Source: Chara braunii | Taxonomy: Eukaryota; Streptophyta; Charophyceae; Charales; Characeae | Length of the DNA stretch: 28,099 nt | Assembly (NCBI GenBank): GCA_003427395.1 | Contig: BFEA01000058.1 | Coordinates: forward strand, 2,171,293 to 2,199,391 | Reading direction: 5' to 3' | In this document: piece by piece, positions 18,293 through 27,012 of the stretch | How the letters are laid out: each line of letters starts with the position of its first letter | How positions within the stretch are numbered: position 1 is the stretch's first letter | Notes under the pieces: model-generated | The model's database searches: none | The model's input: only the letters and a program-made list of their open reading frames with translations | Told to the model about the DNA's origin: nothing | Made by a program: the position numbers and the translations under genes

Positions 18293-19338
18293 TGCAGTAA
18301 CCCTGTTCAGCAGGAGATCCAGACATGCCCAGCCTGAGTTTATCAGCAGGAGACCGGGAGCTTAGAACTTTGCCGTCGGTAAGACACAGACTCAGATGTC
18401 TGTGCTGGGCTATGTGACCGAGACATGCCCAGCCTGAGTCTGTCGAGGAGGCTGTGTGACCGAAGGTGGCACAAAGGAAATTCAACAATCAAAGTCAACT
18501 GTAGAGTCACAGGTACCGCGCCCAGGCCTATGGTCGGATACATTCACTTGTTGTGTGCAGGTACCCAGACAGCATTCAGGGCGGGAGGAATACATTTCTT
18601 GGCCAATCTGGGCCCTCATTCATATCGAGATCCGGACGGTGCAGGACTTCAGCACCCGGGGTCCAGACCCCGCATCCACGCTATTTAAGAGTTGACTTCC
18701 TGGCTAGAGCACATTCAGTCTTGCGTGAATGCTGACTTCACGCGTGGACTTTGACGCTGTTGCTATGCTGCAACATTACGACATTATCTTGATGTCGGCT
18801 CTATGGTGGCAAAGAAGGACGGCAAGGCGTTGCTGGCTGGCATGGTGGTGGCTGGCGATGGTCTTCTGGGCATGCTGACGTGGCAGCTGCCATGCGCTAT
18901 TGCTGACATGGCCGCTGCCACCTGTATATGTTGATGACGTGGCGGGCTACATGATTGATGAGGCTGTTATGATTCTTCGTCATTTCGGAAGGGGATCATG
19001 ATGGCTATCGAGGATACGTACCTGGTTGATGACGATACTCTTCATTTGCTGATGTAGACTGATTGACATGCCACATGGCACCTTCAGGAAGAACTTCAGA
19101 CATTGTATTCAGTTTATTGATTGATGAGGTGGCGAGGAGGAGGAGGAACCCGAAGTAGAAGTGGGCTGTTGTCTTCTTCTCTCTCCTTTGTCTATTCTCC
19201 CTCTCTCCTCCTTCGTCTGTGTATGATTCTCACCTTATTCTATCATCACACACATTTGCGATTGTTGTCATTCATCAGCAGATCGATAATCATATGGATT
19301 GGTAATGTTAACGAGTGTCATCACGTCTGGGCTCATTG

Positions 19339-19340
<2 letters not shown>
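18293..19340 (+). repeat. 3' LTR of the chromovirus
   Basis: Starts TGCAGTAACC and ends GCTCATTGCA. It is 38 bp longer than the 5' LTR, mostly because of a 36-bp insertion at 18314-18349. That insertion carries GACATGCCCAGCCTGAGT, a copy of 18421-18438. TATTTAAG is at 18682. One of the four LTR TGACGTG words is CpG-decayed to TGACATGG (18904) and another to TGACATGCC (19074). Confidence 0.9.

Positions 19341-19395
<55 letters not shown>
19341..19395. repeat. (GA)n microsatellite abutting the 3' LTR
   Basis: About 55 bases of GA starting on the base after the LTR end. It may be the original insertion target or a later expansion that erased a target duplication. Confidence 0.9.
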
Positions 19396-19399
<4 letters not shown>

Positions 19400-20105
19400 G
19401 ATCAGACCAACAAACATTGACAAATCGACAGGCACAATCGGACGAAACAAACAGGCATAGACAGATACAATCAGGCAAAACAGATACAAACATACAAACA
19501 GATACAGACATACAGAAAGATCAGACGAACAGACATAAATAGATTATAAAACGAATGGTCAGACAGTTTCGTCAGACTTTCGCGAGCGCATCAGTGGGGG
19601 AGCATTTGTATGTCCGTGTGTGTGTATATGTGCGTATGTGCACAGACTGTGTGTATGTGTGGCCATAATGAGTTGTGCAGCCGACGAAAACATGACTGTG
19701 CTTGACTGGGTTCTCAGGCTTTTCACTAAGTTCATTAGGAGGAAAAGCCTAGACAATACGATTTGCTCGGGGCTCATTTGGTTAATGAATAAGGACCCAT
19801 CACCTTGCCCACGGGTGTGTACTTGTGAATGTATGTGTAAAGAAGAGTAGGAGAAAGAGACGAAAGAGGGCCAACAGGACGAGGCAGAAAGAGACAATCG
19901 AACCACCAAAAACAAACGGTCAGACAACCCGGTACAGACGGAGCAAACAAGCGGACATACAGGCGCCAACAAAAACAGACAGATTCATACAAACAATGAG
20001 CAGAACAGGCACGGATACAGACAAACACACAGTCAAATAGATAAGACCCAGATAGATGAAGACAGACAGTCAGACCAATAGACATGCGGAGAAAGTAGAC
20101 AGCGT
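19396..20105. repeat. CAGA-rich degenerate repeat with ordinary insert
   Basis: ACAAACAGAYACAGACATACAG-type words at 19400-19560 and 19860-20090, separated by sequence with TGTGTGTATGTG (19610-19660). The Cys/Leu/Val-rich minus-strand frames come from this composition. No gene. Confidence 0.7.
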
Positions 20106-20109
20106 GAGG

Positions 20110-20700
20110 GGTGCACAGCCATAGCTTGTGTGAGAAGAACGAGGATGTGAGCGATGTGAGGTATTTACTTTACGATTGAAGCGATGGCATTGACCAAGAT
20201 TCGCCCGTAATTCGGGAAGCTGTTGACGTCGCCTGCAGCATGGTAGATAGGCTAGATAGGATCTGCCGATTGTAATTGGGGCGCTGAGCGCCAGATGGAA
20301 GGACGACATTGGTTCTGTGATTAATGGAGAGACCGTTCTGACATTGCCAATTATGGTTTTACTGTGCTCTTATTCGGTGAAACTCGTGATACGAATCTGT
20401 TGTTGGTTCGAAGTCACGATTAGCTGGTCTTGTGTGATGTTGTTTGATAGCTGAAGTTCGCTATTGCTCATCTTCCTTGCATTATCTTTGAATATTTATT
20501 ATTATTATTATTATTATTATTAGTGAAAAATCAGACTCTCTTTTATTTCCACGTCACACACAGGCAAGCAGATGGTGTTTCACACTGGTGCACAGCTCCC
20601 ACGCCAAGCTCAGAGAGATGGTAACCGAGAGCACAACCCGATTCAAGCTCACTTCAAAGGCTATGACGACTCAGCGCCCACACAACTCTCTCTGACATAC
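20110..20700 (-). repeat. Composite repeat family, copy 3, with internal ATT tract
   Basis: The left part aligns with 8235-8605 and 7186-7560. (ATT)n is at 20494-20522. The right part, 20533-20700, aligns with 7677-7850. The exon-like segment (about 20170-20265, minus) has a lost acceptor (CGG for AG) and a stop, so this copy is decayed. Confidence 0.7.
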
Positions 20701-20710
20701 AGAGGGTCAC

Positions 20711-21239
20711 CCTGGATATCCCACATGCTTGCACATTGACTCACACGCACTCACATGCACGCTGACTTAGCCATGACCGCTCAACCCTGCTGACTGTGGC
20801 TGCGCAGCCTCTTCTTGGCCACTTCGTCTTCAGGCAAGCTGCAGACCACCTTCGCATAAGATGCTGTAACAGCGCTTCCGCATGGCTCAAGCAGGAGATG
20901 GATGAATGGCGGGGTACTGTCTCTTGATTTATATTTTTGCAGCTTGTTGGTCTGACCCTTTCTCATGCCCGTAGGGCATACAGTCCTATGCGATGTTTGC
21001 TTGACTGGACTAGGACTGATTGGGACAGGGACTGCTGACTCAGCATGGGTAAACTCCACCACTTGCCCACTTACATCAGCCTAATCTTGGGCAACTTCGG
21101 AAGGGCCATTACTAGGACCTTTCAGAAGCTTCAGTCCTGGCCTTTCGGATGTTGTAACAGTTACGACCTTGCCCTTTCTGGACTGTAGTAGCAGTTGCAG
21201 CCTGCTGGCCCTGCGGTAGTCGACCTACTGTACAAATAC
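20711..21239. other. Intergenic stretch
   Basis: ACTCACACGCACTCACATGCAC at the left edge, then mixed sequence. A 93-codon minus-strand frame (20781-21062) has no recognisable domain. At about 21140-21215 a 33-bp near-duplication is seen (CTTTCGGATGTTGTAACAGTT versus CTTTCTGGACTGTAGTAGCAG). Confidence 0.45.
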
Positions 21240-21555
21240 TCAGACCAAAAGACAGACGTACACAGACGAGTGAACAGACAGTCCGGACTGACAGAAACAA
21301 CCAAGCAAACATGTTGGCGTGCAAACATAGGACACACACACACCAAGAAGGGAACAAGTTGTTAGAAGAAAGACTCGGGGAGTTTGCGCTAAGAGTAAGA
21401 GGGCACGCGCACTCGCTGACCCGGGTTTAGGGGAAAGATTCTCCTTTGTCAGTATACCAATGCACTGCTATTTTGGGAAATGAAAACGGTCTTGTCGGCT
21501 CTCAATGAGCTGCCGCTGTGTGAAAATTGTTTTACGTTCTTCCGTTTTTTTTTAC
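21240..21555. repeat. CAGA-rich tract and flank
   Basis: 21240-21350 has the CAGACA-type words of the other such tracts. 21360-21555 is mixed sequence with nothing recognised. Confidence 0.6.
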
Positions 21556-21557
21556 TA

Positions 21558-21600
<43 letters not shown>
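21556..21600. repeat. (ATT)n microsatellite
   Basis: Fifteen or so uninterrupted ATT units. Confidence 0.95.
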
Positions 21601-21601
<1 letters not shown>

Positions 21602-22139
21602 AAATTGCTTCAGTAGCACGTGATCTCAACCAACCTTGTGACCTCCCTAAGTGAAGGCAGGCGTGGATGTCCACGAGGGGTCCTTGCCTCGACATTGCTA
21701 ATAAGGGGCTCGAACGGTGGTTGTGGACTAAAACATTGGAGTGCAAACGGACGTCACCCTGGGTTGTTCCAAGAGAAACAACTGCGAACTTGCACACAGT
21801 GAAGGGTCGGCGTGATGTGGAGTAATCACAGGACACTGAGAACGCAGCATTGACTCTACATCCGTGCGCAGGGCACTGAAAGGTTCTGGGCGCGGCACCT
21901 TGGGGTCTACAGTTGACTTTGGCTGATGGCAGTGATTGGTCGCGCAATCAAAAGCGGCAAACATAGGCGCTGGGCGTCGGCCCGAAAAGACAAAATTTTA
22001 CCATACTAGTGTGGCTTACTGCTCCATCGCTTTACTCTAAGTGGATTGATATTAGATGCATTTGAATTATATACTCTCGCAAGATTATGCGAACCTCCAT
22101 CGAATCCACAACTTGGTGTTCTATATATCGCTCACGGTC
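21601..22139. other. Non-coding, possible antisense LTR relic
   Basis: The minus strand at about 21880-21925 reads CAAAGTCAACTGTAGA, then (four to six bases later) GGTGCCGCGCCCAG. The chromovirus LTR U3 has CAAAGTCAACTGTAGA and GGTACCGCGCCCAG in the same order (18495-18530). The match is short, and the rest of the stretch is unassigned. Confidence 0.4.
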
Positions 22140-22140
22140 C

Positions 22141-22180
<40 letters not shown>

Positions 22181-22191
22181 GTTATTATTAT
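22140..22191. repeat. (ATT)n microsatellite
   Basis: A near-perfect ATT tract with one GTT interruption, overlapping a tyrosine-run reading that is not a gene. Confidence 0.95.
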
Positions 22192-22254
22192 TGGTCATTT
22201 GTGATTGATATTGTTACTATCAGGCATCATGGGTCAAAGATGAAAAAGATGAGG

Positions 22255-22585
22255 GACATTGGAGAGGGGGAGGAATATCGTCACCGTGTGATAGTATCTA
22301 CCTCCTCCATCCTTTTCCCTTCTCCTTCAATCTGAACCCCTTCGGTGTTTTATTCTCTCCATATCTACCCAAATTTATTGTTATGATCATTATTGCTACT
22401 AAACACCAGTCTGCCATTCTTTGATGAGTGACGACAAAGGAAGTGGGGAAGATCAGGTTTGGAGGAGAAATGGAATACTGGAAAGGAGAGGGATGTCGTC
22501 ACCGTGTGACGGCATCTACCTCTTTCACCCGTCTCCATTTTTCCCGTAATCTAATCCCCTCATTTCCTTGGTCCTCACCACTCTC
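22255..22585. repeat. Duplicated block, each copy with a CGT-loop hairpin
   Basis: Two copies about 218 bp apart, 22255-22345 and 22470-22585. Both contain GGAGAGG, then a hairpin, then ATCTACCTC, a C/T-rich stretch, and AATCT-(A/G)A-CCCCT. Hairpin 1 is ATATCGTCAC-CGT-GTGATAGTAT (22275-22297). Hairpin 2 is ATGTCGTCAC-CGT-GTGACGGCAT (22493-22515). One outer pair is A-T in the first and G-C in the second, a paired change. Confidence 0.8.
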
Positions 22586-22936
22586 TGGAATAGTATGAAT
22601 CTCATCGAATGCAAAAGTCAAAGACGAATGTTCAGACGGTTTGACAAAACAGGGCGATTGCGGGAGCTCTGGCGGAGTCCAGGAAGAACTCTGGAGGCAG
22701 GGAATTGTAAGGTACGCGTCACCTATTCCTTTCCCGTATCCCTTACTGACTTCGACTCTCTATTGGGCTGCATGTATGGATGCGTGTTATACATCCCTTT
22801 TTTTTTTCAGGATTAAAACTTCCAGGAAGAATTGAATAAACGTATGATTGAAGTAAGAATCCTGCTTGATGGAAAAAAGGAACCTAGGAAGAATTGAAAA
22901 AGAAACCTAGTTTGCTTGGCTCTGAAACATAAAGTC
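22586..22936. other. Intergenic stretch
   Basis: No gene. AGGAAGAATTGAA occurs at about 22823 and 22887. A run of T is at 22798-22808. Confidence 0.5.
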
Positions 22937-23037
22937 GTGTGATGGAGGCCCTCATAGGGTCGTCACACTGCTTGTATGAGCTAACTAAGGCGGATGACAG
23001 GGAACTCACCGTGCGAAGTTACCCTGCCATTCGTCCG
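22937..23037. other. Two large stem-loops opening the hairpin array
   Basis: 22937-22968: GTGTGATG pairs with CGTCACAC, then GCCCT pairs with AGGGT around CAT. 22991-23037: CGGATGA pairs with TTCGTCCG (less one base), CAGGG with CCCTG, and AACT with AGTT, with an apical CACCGTGCG region. Together they form the left edge of the array described at 23139-24426. Confidence 0.75.
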
Positions 23038-23138
23038 GCTAAAGTAATAGATTTGATGCAATGTTAGCTTGACTTCGTTGTTTGGGACAGGAGGCTGCTG
23101 TGCAGTTTCTTGTTACCTTACAAGCTAGATGTAGAAAC

Positions 23139-23459
23139 TAATCCGGTACTCCCGTGGGATACATGACTTCAGACATCTGACAAAAGAAAAACTAATCCGG
23201 TACTCCCGTGGGGTACATGACTTCATACATCTGACAAAAGCAAAGTTAATCCGGTACTCCCGTGGGGTACACTTCTTCAATCATTAACAAAAGCCAAGTG
23301 ATCCGGTACTCCCGTGGGGTACATGACTTTAGACATCTGACAAAAGCAAAACTAATCCGGTACTCCCGTGGGGTACATGACTTCAGACATCTGACAAAAG
23401 CAAAGTTAATCCGGTACTCTCGTGAGGTACGTGTCCTCAATGACTAACAAAGGCAAAAG
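23139..23459. repeat. Six 54-bp tandem units, each with a hairpin
   Basis: ATCCGGTACTC starts at 23141, 23195, 23249, 23301, 23355 and 23409 (period 54, once 52). Each unit has the hairpin GTACTCC-CGT-GGGGTAC, followed in most by TCAGA-CA-TCTGA and CAAAAGCAAA. In unit 6 the inner CCC/GGG is CTC/GAG, a paired change. 54 is a multiple of three, so both strands show an 18-residue periodic open reading (RYSRGVHDFRHLTKAKLI on plus). The 52-bp step breaks that frame, so I do not call a protein. Confidence 0.92.
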
Positions 23460-24426
23460 GTAGCAGGAGGCTCCCGTGGGGCTCTCCTATCATCAATCGA
23501 ACCAAACTGGGAAAAGGATTGAGTACTCTCCGGTGAGTACTCGAACCCCTAGGTTTGGGTTGATCTGTCCGACTTCCCATGGGAGTTAACATACCTTTTG
23601 TTCATTTACGGTGCATAGGCCAGTTAGGTGAACTGTCATGACAACTCAACCAAGAGTTGTTTTGATTTATCTCCTACGGATGAAACTAGTAGTAGGATGA
23701 CTCCCGGGAGGGTTATCCTAATACTTGTTTGTTCTGGGGGTTGACTAACTAGGGGAAGAAGTGAGGCGATTATGTTTGAACAAGTAAAGGGATACTGTCG
23801 GGTGAGTAACCTTACGACTTGTTTAGGTATGACTAATGGATGATATAAATAAGTGTTAACGATCCACCTGTTTAACATTAAAGGAGGACATGGGAGGCTT
23901 CCGTGGGGTCATCCTATTGCTTGCTTAACTCTATCTTAACAGGTCTAATAAGATACTCCAACAAATGGAGGATTTGGTGTTTGCTTGAGTCCATTAAAAT
24001 AATCCTAGCTCGTCTGACTCTGAGAAAGTAGTAGGGTGGCTTCCGTAGGGTCGTCCTATTACACTTTTGAGGGAAAGACTGAGCTCTGATAAAGGAAATT
24101 GGAGGCTTCTGTGAAGCCCGCCTATTACTAACTTCAATTTTGAATTGACACCTGCAGCTGGAATGTTTTCTGAGTACTGAGTCAAGTGTTGAAACGGTTC
24201 GACATAGGCCTCCTAACTATCTGCTTAACTAATAAAAGAATACTCTTGGGTGAGTTATCCGATCGCTCGCACTATAATGCATGAGCTGCTTGGTTGTATG
24301 AGGACTGCATGGACTTTGAAGGGTGACTGAGTGCTCCCGTGGGGCTGCTCGACTACTCGTTCGACTAACCGTTTTGTCTGGAAATTTAAGTAGTGGAACA
24401 TTCCCGGGTGAATCAGCCTACTACTT
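23460..24426. repeat. Degenerate array of hairpins with a shared CTCCCGTGGGG-like apex
   Basis: Class A (apex CTCC-CGT-GGGG or relative): 23465-23488, 23688-23725 (15 of 16 pairs), 23890-23917, 24028-24062 (14 consecutive pairs including G-T), 24104-24118 (GGCTTC-TGT-GAAGCC, perfect), 24329-24350. Class B (ACTC ... GAGT): 23521-23542 (GAGTACTC twice, perfect 8 bp), weaker at 23793, 23953, 24242, and 24388-24426 with ATTC/GAAT. Others: 23572-23586, and 23641-23660 (ACAACTC/GAGTTGT). The arms outside the apex often read AGTAGTAGG ... CCTATTACT. Classes A and B largely alternate. No coding frame spans it. Confidence 0.75.
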
Positions 24427-24870
24427 GCGCATGTGAGGACAAGAAGAAGAAGGGAAAAAAGGAGTGCTCCATCGGAAGTGACTCCAAAGGTCTTTTAAAA
24501 AGAGCGGAAAAGTATGCGAATACCGCGGGAAAAAAGATTAGAAAAGAGAAAGCTTCGCGTAGCCTCAGTTCATTGATAGACTCCTAAGGGAGAAACCGTC
24601 ACTGGCTTGAGTTGATCTCGGCCAGACTTCCGCATAAGCACCAGAGGGTGTGCTTATCCGCAGGGCTGAGAAAATGCAAGGACTGAGAGTAGGGGAAATA
24701 TGAATTTCCCTGAGACAACTTAGAACATAGGCAAAGAGACTTCTTGAAACGAAAGGAGAAGGGGTGACAAGCGACTTAGGGTAGATAGAGAGTAGGGATT
24801 AGACTTTGGGATGTTGATCCCAAAAAGCTCACAGACAAGATCCAAGGGTTCGACCCTTAGATATCAATAT
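24427..24870. other. Non-coding stretch right of the array
   Basis: A/G-rich at 24435-24560, where a 64-codon Lys-rich frame is probably compositional. Hairpin ATAAGCACC/GGTGTGCTTAT is at 24634-24657. A palindrome AAGGGT-TCG-ACCCTT at 24844-24858 resembles a tRNA T-arm, but no convincing A-box precedes it. Confidence 0.5.
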
Positions 24871-24889
24871 GTGGGGAATCGAGTGGGAG
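24871..24889 (+). promoter_or_regulatory. PPT-like tract before a possible LTR start
   Basis: GTGGGGAATCGAGTGGGAG is directly followed by TGTTGAATCTG (24890). A purine-rich tract abutting TGTTG is the usual look of a 3' LTR border in plant LTR elements. No second copy of this LTR start exists in the window. Confidence 0.35.
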
Positions 24890-25674
24890 TGTTGAATCTG
24901 TGTTGACCTGTGTGTGTGCAGGTCCCTGTTTTGATCTACTGCAATTGAAGGAGAAGTCTTACAAAGAGGACTCAACTTTTCTGTTATCTCTCGATATCAG
25001 GTCGGTCGTTGCCGATTCAACTTTTCGTCCTTTGACTTGATACCCACATCTAAAGTCAAACCCTTTGGTCAGTGAAACTGTCACCTGTGGTCATTGCCTA
25101 AATGATCCTGGTCACTCTCAAGGGTCCTTTGAATAAATGTGAGGGGGTTGGGCTTGCATCTCAGGAAAGAGAAGAGTTGTCATGCATGGTTTGGGGGAGT
25201 GAGGAACAATGCCAATGGTTGATGGTTGACGCCATTAGTGCATGGCATGTGAACTGTTTTTGCATTATGTTGTGCAGGTCTGTTTTGTGCATGGTTTGGA
25301 TTAGACTGGGATTGACATTGTGAAGAGTCTGGACACTCGACACTTGTGAAAGTGGGAAGGGTTCCCTGCGGTAATACCTCGATATTCATAATCAAGTTTT
25401 ATATGTTATCTGATGATCAGTCATACGTTGAGTAGAGTAGAATATTCTTTGGTAGTGACAAGGTTTGTTTTGATACCTTGAACATAATGGTCAGAAGGAG
25501 AATGTGTTTTGGGAATAGAAGCGGATACAGACGACCATCTCATAGTTCGACCTGAATATCTAACGGGTCAGTTCTAGGCGTCTTACCACGCGTACCCCAT
25601 ATTATGCTACAGCGATCGAGCAAACTCCCTCGGCCGACCTACCTCTGCTCAAGCATGTAAAAGCCTTCGCGTGT
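24890..25674. other. Possible LTR sequence, no gene
   Basis: If 24890 is an LTR start, this stretch would be LTR, but I cannot find its end. TGTGCAGGTC occurs at 24917 and 25274. GCATGGTTTGG occurs at 25183 and 25290. Short overlapping frames on both strands at 25102-25395 show no domain. Confidence 0.35.
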
Positions 25675-25800
25675 GGGCCGGTAGCTCAGCAGGGATACGC
25701 CTACTACCTAAGGGTGGTGACAGCCCCTTGGGTAGAGGTAAGTTGTACCTCGCGCCGCCCCGACCTGTCGTGGGGCGTCGTGAGAGGTATAGTCGGCGCG
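25675..25800 (+). other. tRNA-like 5' half and GC-rich stem-loop
   Basis: GGGCCGGTAGCTCAGCAGG (25675-25693) looks like the 5' end and A-box of a tRNA or tRNA-derived SINE. No B-box lies at tRNA distance; the nearest relative, GAGGTTCAGCGCTCCC, is about 175 bases on. A stem CGCGCCG/CGGCGCG (25751-25757, 25794-25800) encloses GCCCC-GAC-CT-GTC-GT-GGGGC. Confidence 0.4.
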
Positions 25801-25894
25801 CACGGTCGGAGTGGTGACTTGTTGTTTCTTCGAAAATAAATCCTGCGGGACTCTCTCGTGAGGTTCAGCGCTCCCAGCGGGGTGCGGGACCGCC

Positions 25895-26245
25895 GCGCGC
25901 GACAGTGTGGTGGGAAATCCTTCTTGGCAATAAAGACTCTTTACAGTGTTCTGGACAGTGATGATGAGAGGGTATCCCTACAACTTAATCTTCTACCGAC
26001 AGCGGCACTACAGGGGCAGTGTGAGTGTCATCGTCAGTGGTGGGGGCGTTCGTCGATTATAGTCATTATAAGAGTAGTTAGCACGAGGGAGCAGTGAGAA
26101 CATCAATGGTTGGACGAAATGAGAGACCCGGTGCAGAGCAAATTAGAGTTGTATCAATTGGGTATGTGGTGGGAAACCCGTTTAGGCAACAAAGGCTCTT
26201 TATAGTGTGATTGGACAGTGATGATGGGAGGGTAACCCTACAACT
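25895..26245. repeat. Two further units of the 330-bp repeat family
   Basis: GTGGTGGGAAA(T/C)CC starts at about 25906 and 26168 (spacing about 263). Each is followed by AA(A/G)(A/G)-CTCTTTA(C/T)AGTGT, GGACAGTGATGATG(A/G)GAGGGTA and CCCTACAACTT. The left flank of the second unit matches 3901-4010. The units miss about 65 bases compared with those at 2.4-3.3 kb. Confidence 0.8.
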
Positions 26246-26620
26246 TGTTCTTTTTGCCCAACTCCTGGTCTTTAAGCTTATAGGTAGTTTTAGTTCCTAA
26301 CGGCTTAGTCGTTTACTTGAATCCTGGTGGAAAGTAATATCGTCGATTTAGGCAACTTAGCATGATGCGATAGTAGTTGAATATCGATTAGCAACACTGC
26401 AATGATCTGCTTGACTGAACTTTAGCACCAAGTAGGACGTTGCCTCGTTTCTACACGAAATTACTTTGAGCTTCAAGGAATTTTGGAAGATGAGGATAAA
26501 CCAGTGAAAGGAAAGGTCGCTGGACCCGTTTTTCAGCAACAGTCCAATTAGGGTTATTGGTCATATCTTCCGGGTTGTTTGTGAGGAAGGCCTCCTTTCA
26601 TTTGTAATAAAAACTAATGA
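26246..26620. other. Intergenic stretch
   Basis: Mixed, slightly T-rich. No gene, RNA or repeat recognised. Confidence 0.55.
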
Positions 26621-27012
26621 TTCTTCTAACAAAAAAAAAAAATTTAGGAGGACTCTGACTCCATATCATTCATGAAAAAAATAAAAATAAAAAATATTGT
26701 TTTTCTCAGGGTTACTGGTGTTCGGGACGGGCCGAACGCCCAAACCCGAACGCCCGAACATACGGGACACCTTCGGAAGGCGTTCGGCCGTTCGGGCCGA
26801 ACGCGGACCAAAAAAAAAAAAGAAAAAAATAAATCAAAAAATATTGAAAAAAAAACATGTTATGGTGACAAAATAAACTAAACAATATTTGTTTGGGCAC
26901 TACGTCCTAATTCTTTACCAAATTTGAATTAAAAATAAAATACAGAAAATAAACACTATGATAAAAATAAGAAAAAAATAAAAAGACAGTGTGGGAAACA
27001 TTATGAGACTCT
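26621..27012. other. AT-rich block with GC-rich inverted-repeat island
   Basis: Long A-runs (26627-26641, 26809-26821 and 26846-26853) surround 26717-26808, a GC-rich island built of TTCGG/CCGAA words. In it GGCCGAACGCC (26730-26740) and GGCGTTCGGCC (26779-26789) are perfect reverse complements, and CGTTCGG-G-CCGAACG follows at once. The short frames across it are not gene-like. Confidence 0.7.

Larger units (their letters stand above)
10621..19340 (+). mobile_element. Decayed Ty3/gypsy chromovirus, 8.7 kb
   Basis: Ordered parts: LTR (10621-11630), PBS (11634), leader, gag, CCHC knuckle, protease, RT/RNase H, integrase with chromodomain, PPT-like tract, LTR (18293-19340). RT before integrase places it in Ty3/gypsy, and the C-terminal chromodomain places it among chromoviruses. 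The coding region occupies all three frames in turn and carries at least nine in-frame stops, so it cannot act by itself. The LTRs differ by about 13 mismatches over roughly 310 aligned bases by eye, indicating an old insertion. The bases flanking the two ends (GTTTG and AGAGA) do not match, so no target-site duplication is visible. Two undetermined bases lie at 17537 and 17545. Confidence 0.93.

Noticed and set aside
22087-22335. Open frame with a tyrosine run
   Set aside because: The run is the (ATT)n microsatellite in one frame.
23246-23447. Periodic proteins on both strands of the 54-bp repeat
   Set aside because: The unit length is a multiple of three, so open periodic readings arise on both strands. 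One unit is 52 bp and breaks the frame.
23139-24426. CRISPR-like array
   Set aside because: Periodic repeats with palindromes are present, but the units are contiguous with no unique spacers, and the context is a plant nuclear genome.
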